Positions 45,027 to 57,796 of a stretch of DNA of 64,000 bases are shown here, in pieces. The notes under the pieces are model-generated. The model was not told where the DNA came from. It was given only the letters and a program-made list of their open reading frames with translations, and ran no database searches. Made by a program: the position numbers and the translations under genes. Positions within the stretch are counted from its first letter, which is position 1. Every line of letters begins with the position of its first letter. This DNA comes from Myxocyprinus asiaticus (Eukaryota > Chordata > Actinopteri > Cypriniformes > Catostomidae), in contig NC_059372.1 of NCBI RefSeq assembly GCF_019703515.2, positions 22,616,931 through 22,680,930 on the forward strand. Reading direction: 5' to 3'.

Positions 45027-48000
45027 TTTCACAGATTGGAGTTAAGTATTGCAAACTGTGAGTTTGTTTTTAGTAAATTTAACAAGCCATATTTTTACCT
45101 TAATAATTTTGCAAGATATTCATGTGTAAATTATTTAACAGGTTTTTAAAAACTTTAGACTGCATATGCTGCATCAACTTTGCATAAACATTATTATATT
45201 TAAATATATTAACAAATATATGACAAATATTGAGTCACAAATATTGAATACAGCCTGCTGCATGGTCAGTCTTACAGTGTAAGCAGTGTACCTGATCATA
45301 TTTCAAAACAAGGAGCTTTGAGTGACAAGTCTTTACTGGTCTATATAATAAAGGGAGAGGCAGGGGGGAGAATTTGCAGGCTTGGCTCACCTTTTTGAAT
45401 TATTATTACACACTATAATTTATTGGATTGCTTTTATTTCCTTTCTAAAGAAGATTTTCCTCCTTAGAAACAACTTTGAACTTCAGAAAAGTTGCCATTG
45501 AATATTTTCTGCTACGTAGACCAATACATTAATTTAAAGGTTTTGTTTGAGCTTCTATAAATTACTATTACAAAGTAATTAGTTACTGTAATCCAAATAC
45601 TTTTTAGTCAAAAGAAGTGTAAAACATAACTTTTTTAAATTCTTGTAATGAGATTACATTCACTGACTTTAGATTAAGTTAATTAATTGTAAGTACATTA
45701 CTTGGGCCCTAGAATGTGGAAAACAGAGACAAGCAGAGAGATAAAAATAGTGTAGCGTCCCAGAGTTATTATACTAAATATCAACACTTTTGAAAGTAAA
45801 ACTGCTTGTACAACCAGATTAGAGGACCAGAAGTAACTATTTTATAATAAGACAATATACAGTGAATGTGTACAATTAAAAACTCAAAGAGATTTAAAAG
45901 CACTAGAGGAAAGCAATGTGATTCTAAAGATACACCATTCAGTCAGAATGTATAAATCTCCAGATTAATTACACACTTAACTGCAGCATTTAATAATAGT
46001 GCTTTGTTTCCACACTCAGCATTATTGTCTGTGTGCATAGCCCTCCTGTGTTTGACTGGGCGTGTCCAGTATGGGAGGTGTTGATGTTGAAAGAAGGTGA
46101 GTGCACAGATGTCCCAAAAATGTGTTAACATTTTTCTTTGAGAAGAAACCAGGGGGTCTGAGATGGTCCAAAGAAATGCAGCTTGTTAGAGTCATACCTT
46201 ATTCTATTGTCACAATGGCTTCTCTCTCTGTGTTGTATTAGAGTTGAGAGGGTTGAGGGCAATGTCAATGCTTTGTGAAGGTAAAAAGGGATTTTCTTGT
46301 TGGAGTAGGTGGGGGAAGGCCTCAGGTACTTTCAGGGATCAGGCTCCACACCAAACACAAACAAAGAAGTGAGAATTTAAATCCATACCTGCTATAAATA
46401 ATCTCTATAATAAATGTACTTATTTTTCTTGTACAATACCTTCACATATTAGCAGGATTCCCATGGTTATATTAAAATGGCATGGAAAATCTTGAAGTAT
46501 CAGGGAGTTTTAAAATTGCTATTTCAAGAGCAGGAAAAGACATGGAAAATAATAGAATCTTCAACCCCTCTGTTTTTGGGAAAATTCCAAACAATCATTC
46601 TTTTCGGGACAAAACAGACACAGTAAGTATAGATAGAGTAGAGGTAGAGTACAGTAAGTATTATGGGTAGGTAAGGATAGTAAATCCTTCATTTTGAGTG
46701 ACTAAAGCTGATCATTGGAATACTTACACATTGTATCTGTTTGAAACAAATACAGATTCACGGTTTATATTCTAAAATAAATGTATTTTTTTAGAATATA
46801 AATGTCCACCCGCCAGAAGAAAAATGTATGAAAAATCCCATAGACTTTTATTAAAAGGGTCCCCAAACATATCTGGGCCATTCTACTGAATTAGTTTAAA
46901 TTGCAGTACCACAATAAAAATACATAAAATAATAAAATAAAAAAACAATTAAGAACTCATTGGATATTTCATAAGAATATGTTATGATCTATTTAAACCT
47001 ATTGCATTAATTGAGATAATAATAAACTAAATATATACAAAATCATCATTTATAGAGTACTTTCTGTTAGGACATGGCTGGATCAAACCCTTTTAAAAAT
47101 TTCAACTTTTACAACTTTTAACAAAAATAATACTTAATAACTTTTTGTAATTTTATTTTTCAGTGTTGTTTTTTAAAAGATCTTTTTACAACCCAAAAAA
47201 GTTAATTTATTTGCAGAGAATGACAGTTCTTAGTTACACACTGATTTTCAGACTGATCAAACTACTCACCATATGACCATGATGAACAGGGATGCAGTCT
47301 CACTTCCTGGTTGTATTTTTCTTTAAGATGTTGGATCTATTTGATTTGTTACAGACTTTTTGGGAATACATTAGTTAACGAAGTGCTCAGAAAGTTAGAC
47401 AGTTAAGGCTTAATATATATATATTTATCTGAAAACTTTTGAGTTATTATTTTAAACTATTCCTCATCTGTATGAAAAACAAGCTGTATAACTAAGCAGT
47501 TCTTAACAACCTCAGTGACAATGCAAATGTAGTGTTTGTTCTCCCAAATACGGATGATGGGAACAGTTGTCTTTAATCATAAATTACTACATTTTATTTA
47601 TCATAAAACATTTGTGCTTGTAATATTGTCAACATAAACCATTTTATGAGTTGAGATTAGGAAAAAAAAAAATTAAGGGAATATAATATAACTTTGCAAA
47701 CTAAATGTCACTATTACTCCTGGATTTTTTGCTGCTTGTTCAATTTACTTAATTAAAATGAACTAAAGCAACACAATTCTTGAACACTTTGTCACAACTT
47801 GATTTCATTGCGTTCTATCCATTTAAATTTGTAAAATGGAAGTTAATCCATTTGAGTTGGGACTACAAAAATACTTTTTGTGGTGTTAATGTAGCATTGA
47901 TGAAACTGGGCAGGGAATTTCCATTTCTCAGTATGCTCTGCATGGGATTTGACAGGGAGTGTAAATGTTAAAACTAAGTATTATTTTATGTGTTTTTGTG

Positions 48001-49311
48001 CAAGATGAATATACTCTTGTTAGTGTTTAATGTTTTGTTATGTTGGAATTTAGAAGAGTTTCTGTTATGTTATGTTTTGGGGGTTACCATTATATTGAAG
48101 AGTGGAGCTTGAGCTAACGATGAGGACAGGTAGATATTACTCAAAATACTGATTGCTTGTTTCGTTGAGCAATTGCTGTGCTAACTAGCATAATTACTAA
48201 ACTACACTAGAAACTATTTTGCAGAGATGGACCACTTCTATTAAAATTAATGGGGGAAATTTGAATGCCCGACGGCAGCCAATGGCTAGCGGGTGTAGAA
48301 AGGAAGTTCTGCCTTACAGAAAAAGAGCCAATCACCTTTTAGATACAGGCATCGCCTGTCAATCAACTTGAGAACGCGCATGCGCATTAGCTATACAAGC
48401 CGGAATTTTTTTTTTCTTAGCATAATCTGAGGTAAAGAAGCACAATTTATGGTTACAGTGTTGTCAAATTTTACTGCTGATTTGAAATATGTTCTTTGAT
48501 CGTATTCTGGACCAACCTTTTTGGAGATTTCGGTCTGTTCCCATTCAAGTAGATAGGAGCTGAAATGTCATGACAGGAAATAGCCTCCTGAGAGTGTTCC
48601 AAACATGGCAGATAGTGGACTGAATTGCTAGAAAGACTTTGACTACACTCTCTATAGTGCTTCCAACCAGCATGTATTTAGCATGCTAAAATTAACTTTC
48701 ACTAATTAGAACATAAAAAAATAAAAGTGATTTATTTGAGTTTCATTGACCTCTTATTTTGTTGGGTTTACCCAGTACAACTAGGTTCTTTCTACAGAAA
48801 CAAAGTGTTGAGATTACATAGTAATTTTCAGTTAAGAAAACTCATTTAAAACATTTGGAACCACTGTCCTCGTATGAATCAATTTACGCCAACTTTGAAA
48901 GAAACTTTGAAATTTGTTAAAATTGTCATTTTAATTGGTTCGGCTGTGAAAATCTTTCTGAATAGATAAATATAATCCTTTTTATTATGGTTTCAAATGT
49001 GGGCAGAGGAAAAACATTACCAAAAAAGTAAATATAATAAGAAAACTGTCTATTCTTTTACTTGATATGTGTACCTAAAATATGGTACAATATATATATG
49101 GACAAAGTTTTGGGGAAAAAACATACAAATGTTTCCAACTCTGAGTTTGAACCAATTCAGTAGAATGGTTTATCTAGGATTTAGGATGTCATTGGTTTCT
49201 TTTGATTTGGGCCAGTAAGCAAATTATCTTGTAACCATTTAGTGATGCCCTAGCAAAACCCTAACAATGCCCTGGTAACCACCCAAAACACCCTGATATT
49301 GCATAAATGTA

Positions 49312-49342
<31 letters not shown>

Positions 49343-49547
49343 ACATTTATTTATTTTTTTATTTTTTTACATTTATTCAATGATGTGGAAAATCCAAAGG
49401 CATTTTAACCAAATACATGACTAAGATTAGTTTTACTATTTTTAACTTTTAAAAAGGTAAAATATGACCAAAATATAACATGTTGTAACCTACTAATATA
49501 TACTTGTCTAGTTTTCTAGCTCACCTCAAAAACATTTCATTGCACTC
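45027..49547. other. anonymous, mostly AT-rich sequence
   Basis: 4.5 kb in which I find no coding exon, RNA gene or clear terminal-repeat element. It holds a (TA)n run at about 49315-49340. The stretch at about 48230-48420 (CAGCCAATGGCTAGCGGGTG; GAACGCGCATGCGCATTAGC) stands out in composition and may be part of an interspersed repeat. Confidence 0.4.
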
Positions 49548-50214
49548 AATACATTTACATTTAGAAGACACTTTTATCCAAAGCGACTTACAAATGAGGA
49601 ACATAGTAAGCAATTCATCGTACAAAAGTCAACAATATCTGCAGTTTTACACTGCCAAATTCTCAAAGTGGCTGGAGTAGTATAGAAGCTAGCGTAGAAG
49701 AAAGAAACAGTGAAGATTTTTTTTTTTTAAATATTGGTAAATATTCAGTGCATTTAGAGTGGATTGGTTAAGTGCTCATGGAACCGATGTGTTTTCAGCT
49801 GGTTCTTAAAAATTGAGATGGATTCAGCAAATCATGTGGAGGTTGGAAGCTCCTTCCACCACCGAGGAACAGATGGGACCACCAGGCACCGCTTGTTCAT
49901 TGACCACAGAGAGCGAGTTTGGACATAGACCTAGAGGAGGGAATTGAAGTAAGAGGGTGCTGTTCCACAGGCTGTTCTGAAGGCCAGTGTCAAAGCCTTA
50001 AAATTGGATGTGGGCAGCTACAAGTAACCAGTGGAGTGAAATCAAGAGTGGGTTGACGTGAGCCCTCTTTAGCTGACTGAAGACCAGATATGCTGTTGCC
50101 TTCTGGATCATCTGCAGTGGCTTAATCATGCTAACCGGGAGGCCAACCAACAGAGCATTACAGTAGTCCAGTCTAGAGATGACCACAGCTTAGATCAGAA
50201 ACTGTGTAGCTTAG

Positions 50215-50401
50215 TGTAACGGTGGCCAGCTGATAGATAGCTGTGCAATGTGTATAAACCTCACTCTCCTGACCTCAAGAGGTGCACCAGCGACTGACGC
50301 TAGGGGCTGTTTCCTTTAGCCTCCTCGTTAGCACGCCCGCCTCCCATGCCAGAGACGCCGGTTCGAGTCCCATACGGATTGGGTCGAACAGGAGCGTCAC
50401 A
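50215..50401 (+). repeat. TRIM-like left terminal repeat with tRNA-Gly-like segment
   Basis: 187 bp, TG...CA. At about 50330-50372 it reads CGCCTCCCATGCCAGAGACG then CCGGTTCGAGTCCC. This resembles the anticodon-to-T-arm half of tRNA-Gly(CCC) (28 of 34 positions against the sequence I remember) and includes a B-box-like GGTTCGAGTCC. The acceptor-stem half does not pair, so it is not a tRNA gene. Confidence 0.7.
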
Positions 50402-50402
50402 A

Positions 50403-50420
50403 TGATGCCGTGTCCCGGAT
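50403..50420 (+). promoter_or_regulatory. putative primer binding site
   Basis: TGATGCCGTGTCCCGGAT, one base inside the left repeat, matches the complement of the tRNA-His 3' end at 15 of 18 positions by memory. Confidence 0.5.
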
Positions 50421-50428
50421 GGGAGTGA

Positions 50429-50444
50429 GGTTTAGGGGGGTGAA
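50429..50444 (+). promoter_or_regulatory. putative polypurine tract
   Basis: GGTTTAGGGGGGTGAA lies flush against the second 187-bp repeat, where LTR elements carry the plus-strand primer. Confidence 0.5.
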
Positions 50445-50631
50445 TGTAACGGTGGCCAGCTGATAGATAGCTGTGCAATGTGTATAAACCTCATTCTCCT
50501 GACCTCAAGAGGCACACTAGTGACTGACGCTAGGGGCTGTAGCCTTTAGCCTCCTCATTAGCACGCCCGCCTCCCATGCCAGAGACGCCGGTTCGAGTTC
50601 TGTATAGAGCGGGTAGAAAAGGAGCATCACA
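50445..50631 (+). repeat. TRIM-like right terminal repeat
   Basis: 187 bp, gap-free alignment to the left copy with 18 substitutions. It keeps the tRNA-like segment and GGTTCGAGTT. Confidence 0.7.
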
Positions 50632-50785
50632 ATAGTCAGACAGGAAAGGTCCTGATGTTTTAAAGTGTGAACCTGCAAGACTGGGCAGTTGATGAGATGT
50701 GGGCAGTGAAGTTAAGCTGGTCATCTATCACTACTCCCAGGTTCCAAGCTGTCCTGGTTGGTGTTAGTGTAGTTGAACCAAGATG

Positions 50786-53627
50786 AATAGTGTAAGAACA
50801 CACCACTGTTCACACTAGAAGCGAGGATTTATAGCCAATCTTTATAAAATAATAATAATAATAAAACATACTTATAGTATGAGGTCAACCAGCTGAGCCT
50901 TATATCCAGAGTCTGTCTAGCATCAGAAGTTAGGTATTAACTTTTTAAAATAAAAGCATTTCAAACCATTTGATTTTAAGGCCAGTTCATGGCAGGAAAC
51001 TCCTTATGGGGCAATGATTAATCTTTGACAAATAATGTCTATATTTTGTTTGTCACCCACATCTTGCCATCAAGCTGTGTACCATAGTTGCAGGAGCTAA
51101 AGATTAGGCATTTGATTGTGAACGGCAGATGCCTTGATACACCCTGAGTCTGAGCTCTCTGTCACAGACCGATTAGAGCAGTGGTGTGAGTCTGCCTCAG
51201 AACAATATTACACTTAAACAAAAAAAACAAAAAAACATCACACCACACTGTCAGATCAAGAGCTCAAACTAGTCAATATTCTTGGAATTAAGAGTAAAAA
51301 GGGGCAGGGGTGCTTTTCAATCCAGATTTGGAGTTGTGGCTTTAACAAATTTGCATGCAGACATTTATCAGAATTATGGTGTGGGTTATTTCCCAGTAGG
51401 ATTTATGCTACACAGCTGTACAGAGCGTCTGTCTAGACAGCTACACTATAAAATAAATGTGCAGTCTTTTGTTCCGTTTCAAATACAACCTATTTGTCTT
51501 AGTATTTCTATTGTTCCTGACTTTTACATTTCTCGATACCATGTTTTATTACTTATTTGTTATGTGGTTGTGCATGTTTTTTTTTTTTTTTTTTTTTTTA
51601 AGCATGTCAGAGGGAATAATGCTTTCTCTAATCATAACTACAGTGAAGAAGATGCTAGTTTTCTATTCGTTTACTTTGCAGATGCCCTGACTTACAGGAG
51701 GCCTCCAAAATTACAGGGAAAACAGATACAACAAAGACCAAAACATCCTTAATTAACATGTTGAGAACATTGAAAATTATATGGTGGATTTAACTGAAAA
51801 TTGTAAAAGGTGTGAGAGATGAAATTGAATGTATGGAATAGCTGTTTCATAATGGGCTGTAATGTAGAGTATTATCGTATTCGTTTTATAGTGATGTTTA
51901 TTTGGAGCATTCACACAGCGGCTCTTTGTACAGTAGTACATTTCATTTTTGTAGCACATGTACGTGGTTATAAAATTATGATTTATAACAAGTCAAACCG
52001 CTCTGTGTGCTCCTCTTTGGAAAATAAATTCCACTGTACCCCTTTCCGCCTAAAGATGGACCCAATGTGCTGAATTCCAGACAAGTGCCACCATGTGGAA
52101 AATGTTCCAACCTGGTATCATAATAATGTTACTATACCTATATAAAGTAACAATGACATTTATTCCCTTTCACACAAATTACAAGTAAAAGGGCAGATTA
52201 TCAGATCATAAACACTTAGTTTTTTGTTGTTGTTGTTGGGTTTGTTTTGTCTCTTGTATGTCTGTTGTGAATGGAGCCCTTGCCCTGTGTGGGATTAATA
52301 AAGTTGAAAACTTGTAACTTGTAAACTCGTCTTTTCCTCACACAGTGTTATCTTATGACATCTAAACACTTTTAGTATAGTGCATGAAGGCCATACATTT
52401 GCATTATGTTTGCATTACATAACCAACTACATTTACAAGTGCAATCAAACTGCGTGATAGCTCAACTGAGCTCAAAAAAGCATTGCACATGTTATGCAAA
52501 GGACTAGGGTACAAATCCTCATCTGTTTGGTAGAAAATTTAACGTGCTTTTAGAGCCACTCAGTGGACATTTTCCTTGGATCTGCCACAATATTTTTAAG
52601 GAACAACTTAATATCATTTTGCAAAAATGTCACCACAGTCACATAATTTTCATGACATCAGGCTAACATATAGCTATCATATATTTGCAAAGACTCAAGT
52701 GAAAGAATTCCGTTTTGGTCTAAGTACTGTTAGGGTTAAGAGTAAATTAATATAATTACTACTCACACGTTTCTGAAAATCGGACATGCTGTGGCTTTCA
52801 GGTCACATCCTTTCAAATGTTCCTTTCGTATAATGTTTTCTCATCTTGCGAAGTGCTTTGCGCACCACCGCAGTTCTATCAGAAAGACTTGAGTGAAATT
52901 TAAGATGACATTTATTTGATGAATATAAAACAGAAATGTAATGTCTCTCTTTGGCGTAAGCCCCGTCTGGTGGTCCGAAGAAGTTGTACTCGGAACCAGC
53001 CTACCCCCGTGCAGGACGGGACTCAACTGGTGGTGGTGGGGTGGTGGAGGTTGTCGTGTTAGCACACTGAAACGGCAATAAGCAGACTTATAAAGCAATG
53101 ACTTATATGTGATTGGCTAGGTGTTACCTAGCTAATGGTGCGATGATGTACAGCTGCTAGTCTTCCCACTAGAACTACGCTGCGCTTACATTTCCAGCTT
53201 TGGCCACTGTGGGGCCGTTCGGAGCGTACATTGTAGCAGACAAAATATTCAACCTGCTATTTTCCTTGAACTTAATTCAGCTAAATGCTTCTTTAAACTT
53301 ACCAAACTTGACCCAGTTTAAGTGTTTACATGTAAATATTTTACCCTTAACTAATCACAGTCTGTGGTTCAGTACTGTTTATTAAACTGATTGCAAATTT
53401 AATTCAGTGTGTGCTTGTAAGGAATCCAGATTTTTTCCTTAACTCTCAAATCGCCTGTGCACCTAACAGCGTTCCCCATCTGGAGAAATAAAGGGAGCCT
53501 TTGTGTAGAGTAGAGAACAGGTAACCATTTGTGCATTTGTGTGTGGGTTTTATTTTGCAGATGTGGGTATAGTTTTTATCAGGATAAACGGTCAGATTGT
53601 GTGTTTTCTGTGCTTTCATAGCTGTAT

Positions 53628-53630
<3 letters not shown>
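50786..53630. other. anonymous sequence with possible LINE tail
   Basis: No supported exon. At 52230-52330, TGTGGGATTAATAAAGTTGA is followed by AACTTGT repeats and resembles the 3' tail of a LINE. A poly-T tract lies at 51579-51599. The stretch at about 52,890-53,200 is more GC-rich but shows no frame or terminal repeats. Confidence 0.35.
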
Positions 53631-53698
<68 letters not shown>

Positions 53699-53711
53699 TG
53701 TGTGTGTGTGT
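53631..53711 (+). repeat. (TG)n microsatellite
   Basis: TG dinucleotide run of about 80 bp with one GTGAGTG interruption. Confidence 0.97.
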
Positions 53712-54155
53712 AGTTATGCTTATGGATCAAGTTGAATCGTGCAGTGGAGGCAAGGTGAGAATTAGCTGTGTTGTGTGTACATTCTGTATTCAGAGAGAAA
53801 TTGAGATGAGGGGAATATTCAGATTCTTTTGAGTCCTATGAAGAAATACATAGGGTACTGCAAATATTTGATTGAGGGTACAGAGAGTTGCAATTGATAG
53901 TCACAAAACTACCAGAAAAAAACTATGTTATTTTGTGTAGTTTATCCCATTAACTATGGACATGTTCTACTGAAGTTCCCAAATACTTACTTATGAACAG
54001 TATATCTAATGCATTATAATTTTAAACCTAACAAATATATTTTTGTGAAAAAATTATATTGCAAATCTTTATTTTAAATAAATGCAACCTGATTTAATAT
54101 TTTGTTATCTAATGCATAACTGTATATTTATACAGTACATTATATGAATGTATAT
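53712..54155. other. anonymous AT-rich sequence
   Basis: Nothing recognised. Confidence 0.4.
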
Positions 54156-54798
54156 TCAAGGAATTTTCCAGGTTCAAGACAAGTTAAGCTCAATTGACAC
54201 CATTTGTGGCTTAATATTGATTACCACAAAAATCATTTTTGACTTGTCCCTCTTTTTCTTTAAAAAAAGAAAAAATTGTGGTTACAGTGAGGTACTTACA
54301 ATGGAAGTGAATGGGGCCAATCCGTAAATGTTAAAATACTCACTGTTTCAAAAGTATGACCACAAGACATAAACAATATGTGTGTTAACGTGATTTTAGT
54401 GTGATAAAATCACATACTAACCTTTTCTGTGTAAAGTTATAGCCAATTTTGCAACTTTGTTGCATGATGACATAACGTCAACAAATCCTAAAACCCTAAA
54501 ATGACTGTAAAAATTAAGATTTTAACAACTTTACAGCTCAAATAATACATGAGTTTTAAAAGAAGAATTAATTTAAGTGCTTTTAGAAAATTATAAGCTT
54601 CACATTTCTGCCTTTAAACCCTTCATAAATTGGCCCCATTCACTTCCATTGTAAGTGCCTCATTGTAACCCTGATTTTTTGCTTTTTTTAAAGAAAAGGA
54701 GGGACGAGTCGAAATAATTTTTTGCGGTAATCAACATAATGCCACAAATGCTGTCGATTGAGCTTAACTTAAAAATTGAACCTGGAATATTCCTTTAA
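54156..54798. mobile_element. MITE of the AAAGGAATATTCCAGGTTCA family, complete
   Basis: The left end (CAAGGAATTTTCCAGGTTCA) pairs with the right end (TTGAACCTGGAATATTCCTT, to about 54798) and the pairing extends inward for 150 bp or more: CATTTGTGGCTTAATATTGA versus the complement of TCAACATAATGCCACAAATG, and GAAGTGAATGGGGCCAAT versus the complement of ATTGGCCCCATTCACTTCC. Non-coding. A shortened relative is at 28840-29150. Confidence 0.88.
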
Positions 54799-56781
54799 GT
54801 GTCAGAATACAATTAACGCCATATAGGCCTAAATTGCATGCAGTGCAGTGTTTAAAGCACCTAGAGGCAACCCATCCAGCATCCTTGGGTGGATTTCATC
54901 TCTAAGTTTAGAAAACATCTCTCTTTATTTCATGGGTCAGATGTGGGTCATCAGCACTGACAGTTTGTTGAACCATCACTGCATTAACAGCCCAGGAGAT
55001 GGCCTAGCTCAGGCTATTTCAGGCTTGCCTGTCCCTCAGGGCAAGACACTTAATACTAATAAGCATTGCTTCTCCTATGACCCAAAGTCTTTTTGTAAAC
55101 AGAGAGCTGTTTGGACACATGGGAAATATGTATAAGAAAGAGTGACAGAATCAATTGTGTAGATTTGGGGGTGGGGGTGTTGCAGCGTGAAGCATTTACA
55201 TGTTTCCATTGATCATGGTATAAATATTGTTGAGGGGGGGGGTGCATTCTTTGTGTGCCATTACATCTTTGGGTGGCATTACATCTCAGGTAAAAGCTAG
55301 CAAGACTAAATACTTGGCCAATTATCATAGCTGGAGAGCTCCCATGTGAGTGTCCTCATGTGACTGACCTGCAGAAGCAGTAAAGGAGCAGTTATGTTTG
55401 GAGTAAGGGATCCAGCTGTTAATGGTGTAGAGACATACAGGGGATGAGGGCTGCATGCTGCACTCTTTAATAAGAACAGGACGACACCGCGGCAGCGACT
55501 GAACCAAGCCTTCTATGGGGGAAGAGCCTGCAATGTTTTCATCTAGACTTAAGTTTACCCAGTTACACAGTGAATCGCCAAATCCACAAAGAACTGCAGA
55601 GATAAGTAGAGCTTAACTGTGCATAGATCTGTGCTGGCACAACAAAAACACTGGCCAGAGGAATCTACTCTTCTGTGTTCAATTGTAGAAATACAAAAGC
55701 TTTTTAAGTCCAGAAGAAATATGGCTGTAGTGTTTATAAGGGTCTTATGACGTGTATGTACAAAATCATGCACAGAAAACGTTTAATTTACATAGGAAAA
55801 TGGAATATGACATTATATGCAGCATTCGTGTGATTTGCATACTTGTGCTATAAATTCAAATTACCTAAATTTCTTAATCATAAGTTATGTGTAAAATGAT
55901 CTAAATAGACAGAGGTTATGTGGACACAGGCCCAGATAGAATCTGCATATTTTCAGCACAGATTTTTGGGAAAATGTTGGTGTAAGCAGTTTGGAAAAAA
56001 TATTTTATTATTTCTGAAAAAAATAAGCAGTGAAAGATTTTTCAAATAATTTTCTTTATATTTGAAAAACGTTTGTCCACCAAATCAAAGTCAGATGGTG
56101 TAACCAATATGCAGGTATCCATTCTGTTTTCATGTGAGAAAAAAGAAAAAGAAAAGAAAGGACCCCTTTAAATCCTCATGACATTTTTATGAAAAGGCAT
56201 ATTTTGTTCAGGTCAAATGGAGTAAACCTAAGAAAACTTCTTGGTATTTGTAAAAAAAAAAAAAAAAAAGTTTTGTACACTTACATGTATTCAAGGGGGA
56301 AGGAAATAATTTTAATACCTTTTACTTGACATATTATAAGCCATTAAAAATATATATACGTATATATATATTTTTGAAAATGTTATAAATGATATTAAAA
56401 AAATTAACTGTATGATACCAACATCGACACAAAGATGATACCAACATCGACACATTTCTATGAACTTGATACATGTGTTTTAAACTAGATTTTTAGAGTT
56501 ATTTTTTTACCTCCTCTGACAACCTTATTTGTCAATGACCCATTAATGGGTTTAAAAAAGGTATGCTGAGAGTTACTTACATAATTTTTGGTAGCTGAAA
56601 GCATACTCAAATTAGCCAAAATATTTAATAATTGGTCATGAAAGGGGCATGAGATATGTAGAATTTTTTTAATGAATGCTGTTGAAATTCTGCAGGGCTT
56701 TCTGCAAAGTTATCTGTGTTGACCTGTACATGATTTAGTATCTTATATTCTTTTTGTCTTTATTTTTAAATTGTTTTGCAG
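54799..56781. other. upstream region or intron of the 56.8-kb gene
   Basis: No coding exon supported. 55,320-55,520 is of higher complexity, without a frame. A 22-bp unit containing GATACCAACATCGACACA is doubled at about 56415-56457. A pyrimidine tract and TTTTGCAG lead into the exon at 56782. Confidence 0.4.
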
Positions 56782-56802
56782 TACCCATGTTCCTCCTGAG
56801 CC

Positions 56803-57436
56803 ATGCTCCCTGGCCATGGATTCTCTCCTTTCCTTGATTTCCAGCCTCACCTCCAAGCGTTCCATTGCAGAGGGGAGCGCTCTGACATGTGGTTCCAAGG
56901 CTCAGTTGAGACCCAGGCTCTGAGCGACTCTCGGGAGAGAAGGCCACTCCTGCGGCAGCAGCAACATATTGCCATCTGCCAGAAGGAGACGTTGGCCTTC
57001 ATTGACCTTCAACAGCCTAGCACTAATGGTTTCCAATCATGCACACCAGAAAAGCGTAGTTCCTCTCCTTGCTCCAAGCCTGTCAGATGCACAGGAAACC
57101 GACCCTCTTACTTTGCCAAGAATGGGAGTACAGACTCAATTCTGGACAGTTATTTGACCCAGGACAGCAGTATTGTGGAGGTGGTTCAGGATCAGACATG
57201 CACACCCATTACTGAAGTACCTGAGACAGTTTATGAAATATCTGAACCAGAAATTAAGAGTCTCAGTTCTAGAGGCTTGTTTTTGCCGCTGTCCTCAACA
57301 TATGTCCCAGGGGACAGGGACTCTTTGGACTCTCAGAAGCAGAGATCCCCCTCTTCCCCCTTAGAGTTCCAGAGTCCAGACCCATTTTGCCTACAGAGAC
57401 GCACCTCACTGGGATCCCTAAAGGAGAAGTCCATAC
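56803..57436 (+). CDS. unrecognised gene, first coding exon
   Basis: Coding part of an exon that starts at 56782 after a good acceptor (pyrimidine tract, TTTTGCAG). In the coding frame a TGA sits at 56797-56799, so translation must start at or after the ATG at 56803 (context GAGCCATGC); the first 21 bases are then 5' UTR. The frame is open for 211 codons and ends at a donor, ATAC|GTAAGT, in phase 1, matching the next exon. The product starts MLPGHGFSPFLDF and is Ser/Pro-rich and probably disordered. It has basic phosphosite-like motifs (RRTSLGSLKEKS) and an acidic stretch (PETVYEISEPEIKSL). No signal peptide, membrane segment or named domain is visible. I do not recognise the protein; a scaffold or signalling protein with a disordered N-terminus is a guess. 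Confidence 0.75.
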
Positions 57437-57796
57437 GTAAGTGCCAGTCTCACTTAGCTGCATCATGACACATTCTTCCTTTATTCCAGCATTGAAACAA
57501 CAAATAGTTAATCACAAGGCAAGGGTACTTCCACTACTCTTAAAAGTAGATATGCTGCTGTATAGTACAATTCATCAAGAAATAGTTAATCCAAAATTAC
57601 AATTCTATCATAATTTAACCAACATCAGATTGCAAACCTGTATGATTTTCTTTTTTATGCAGAATATAAAAGATGTTTTAATGAACATTTTGGTATTCAT
57701 ATAATGTTAGTGGAAAGTATCTCACTTTAAAACTTCAAAAAGCACCCCAAAATATCATAAAATTAGTCCATGAAATTTGTGTGTCATATTCCAAGT

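Larger units (their letters stand above)
50215..50631 (+). mobile_element. TRIM-like miniature LTR retroelement
   Basis: Two direct repeats of exactly 187 bp (50215-50401 and 50445-50631), each beginning TGTAACGG and ending TCACA, flank only 43 bp. The 43 bp start with a primer-site-like TGATGCCGTGTCCCGGAT and end with a polypurine-like GGTTTAGGGGGGTGAA directly before the second repeat. The repeats differ at 18 positions with no gaps (about 90% identity). Flanking TTAG (50211-50214) and ATAG (50632-50635) match at three of four. This is the plan of a terminal-repeat retrotransposon in miniature, with no coding capacity. The alternative is a tandem dimer of a tRNA-derived SINE. Confidence 0.65.
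49548..50785 (-). mobile_element. LINE 3' remnant, antisense, interrupted by a TRIM-like element
   Basis: The minus strand at 50186-49998 encodes VISRLDYCNALLVGLPVSMI and KRAHVNPLLISLHWLLVAAH, the C-terminal region of reverse transcriptases of the L2/Rex1/CR1 type of fish LINEs. The block closes on the left with TTTTATCCAAAGCGACTTAC (about 49571), a widespread teleost repeat motif. Related sequence seems to resume at 50636 (GACAGGAAAGGTCCTGATGT, CACTACTCCCAGGTTCCAAG). The RT is truncated and inactive; the exact family is uncertain. Confidence 0.65.

Noticed and set aside
50308..50375. A tRNA-Gly gene
   Set aside because: The anticodon and T-arm half resembles tRNA-Gly(CCC), but no acceptor stem can pair and the segment lies inside a dispersed repeat present twice.
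51282..51752. A 156-codon open frame
   Set aside because: It runs through a poly-T tract (poly-Phe) and has no domain, splice context or homologue I recognise.
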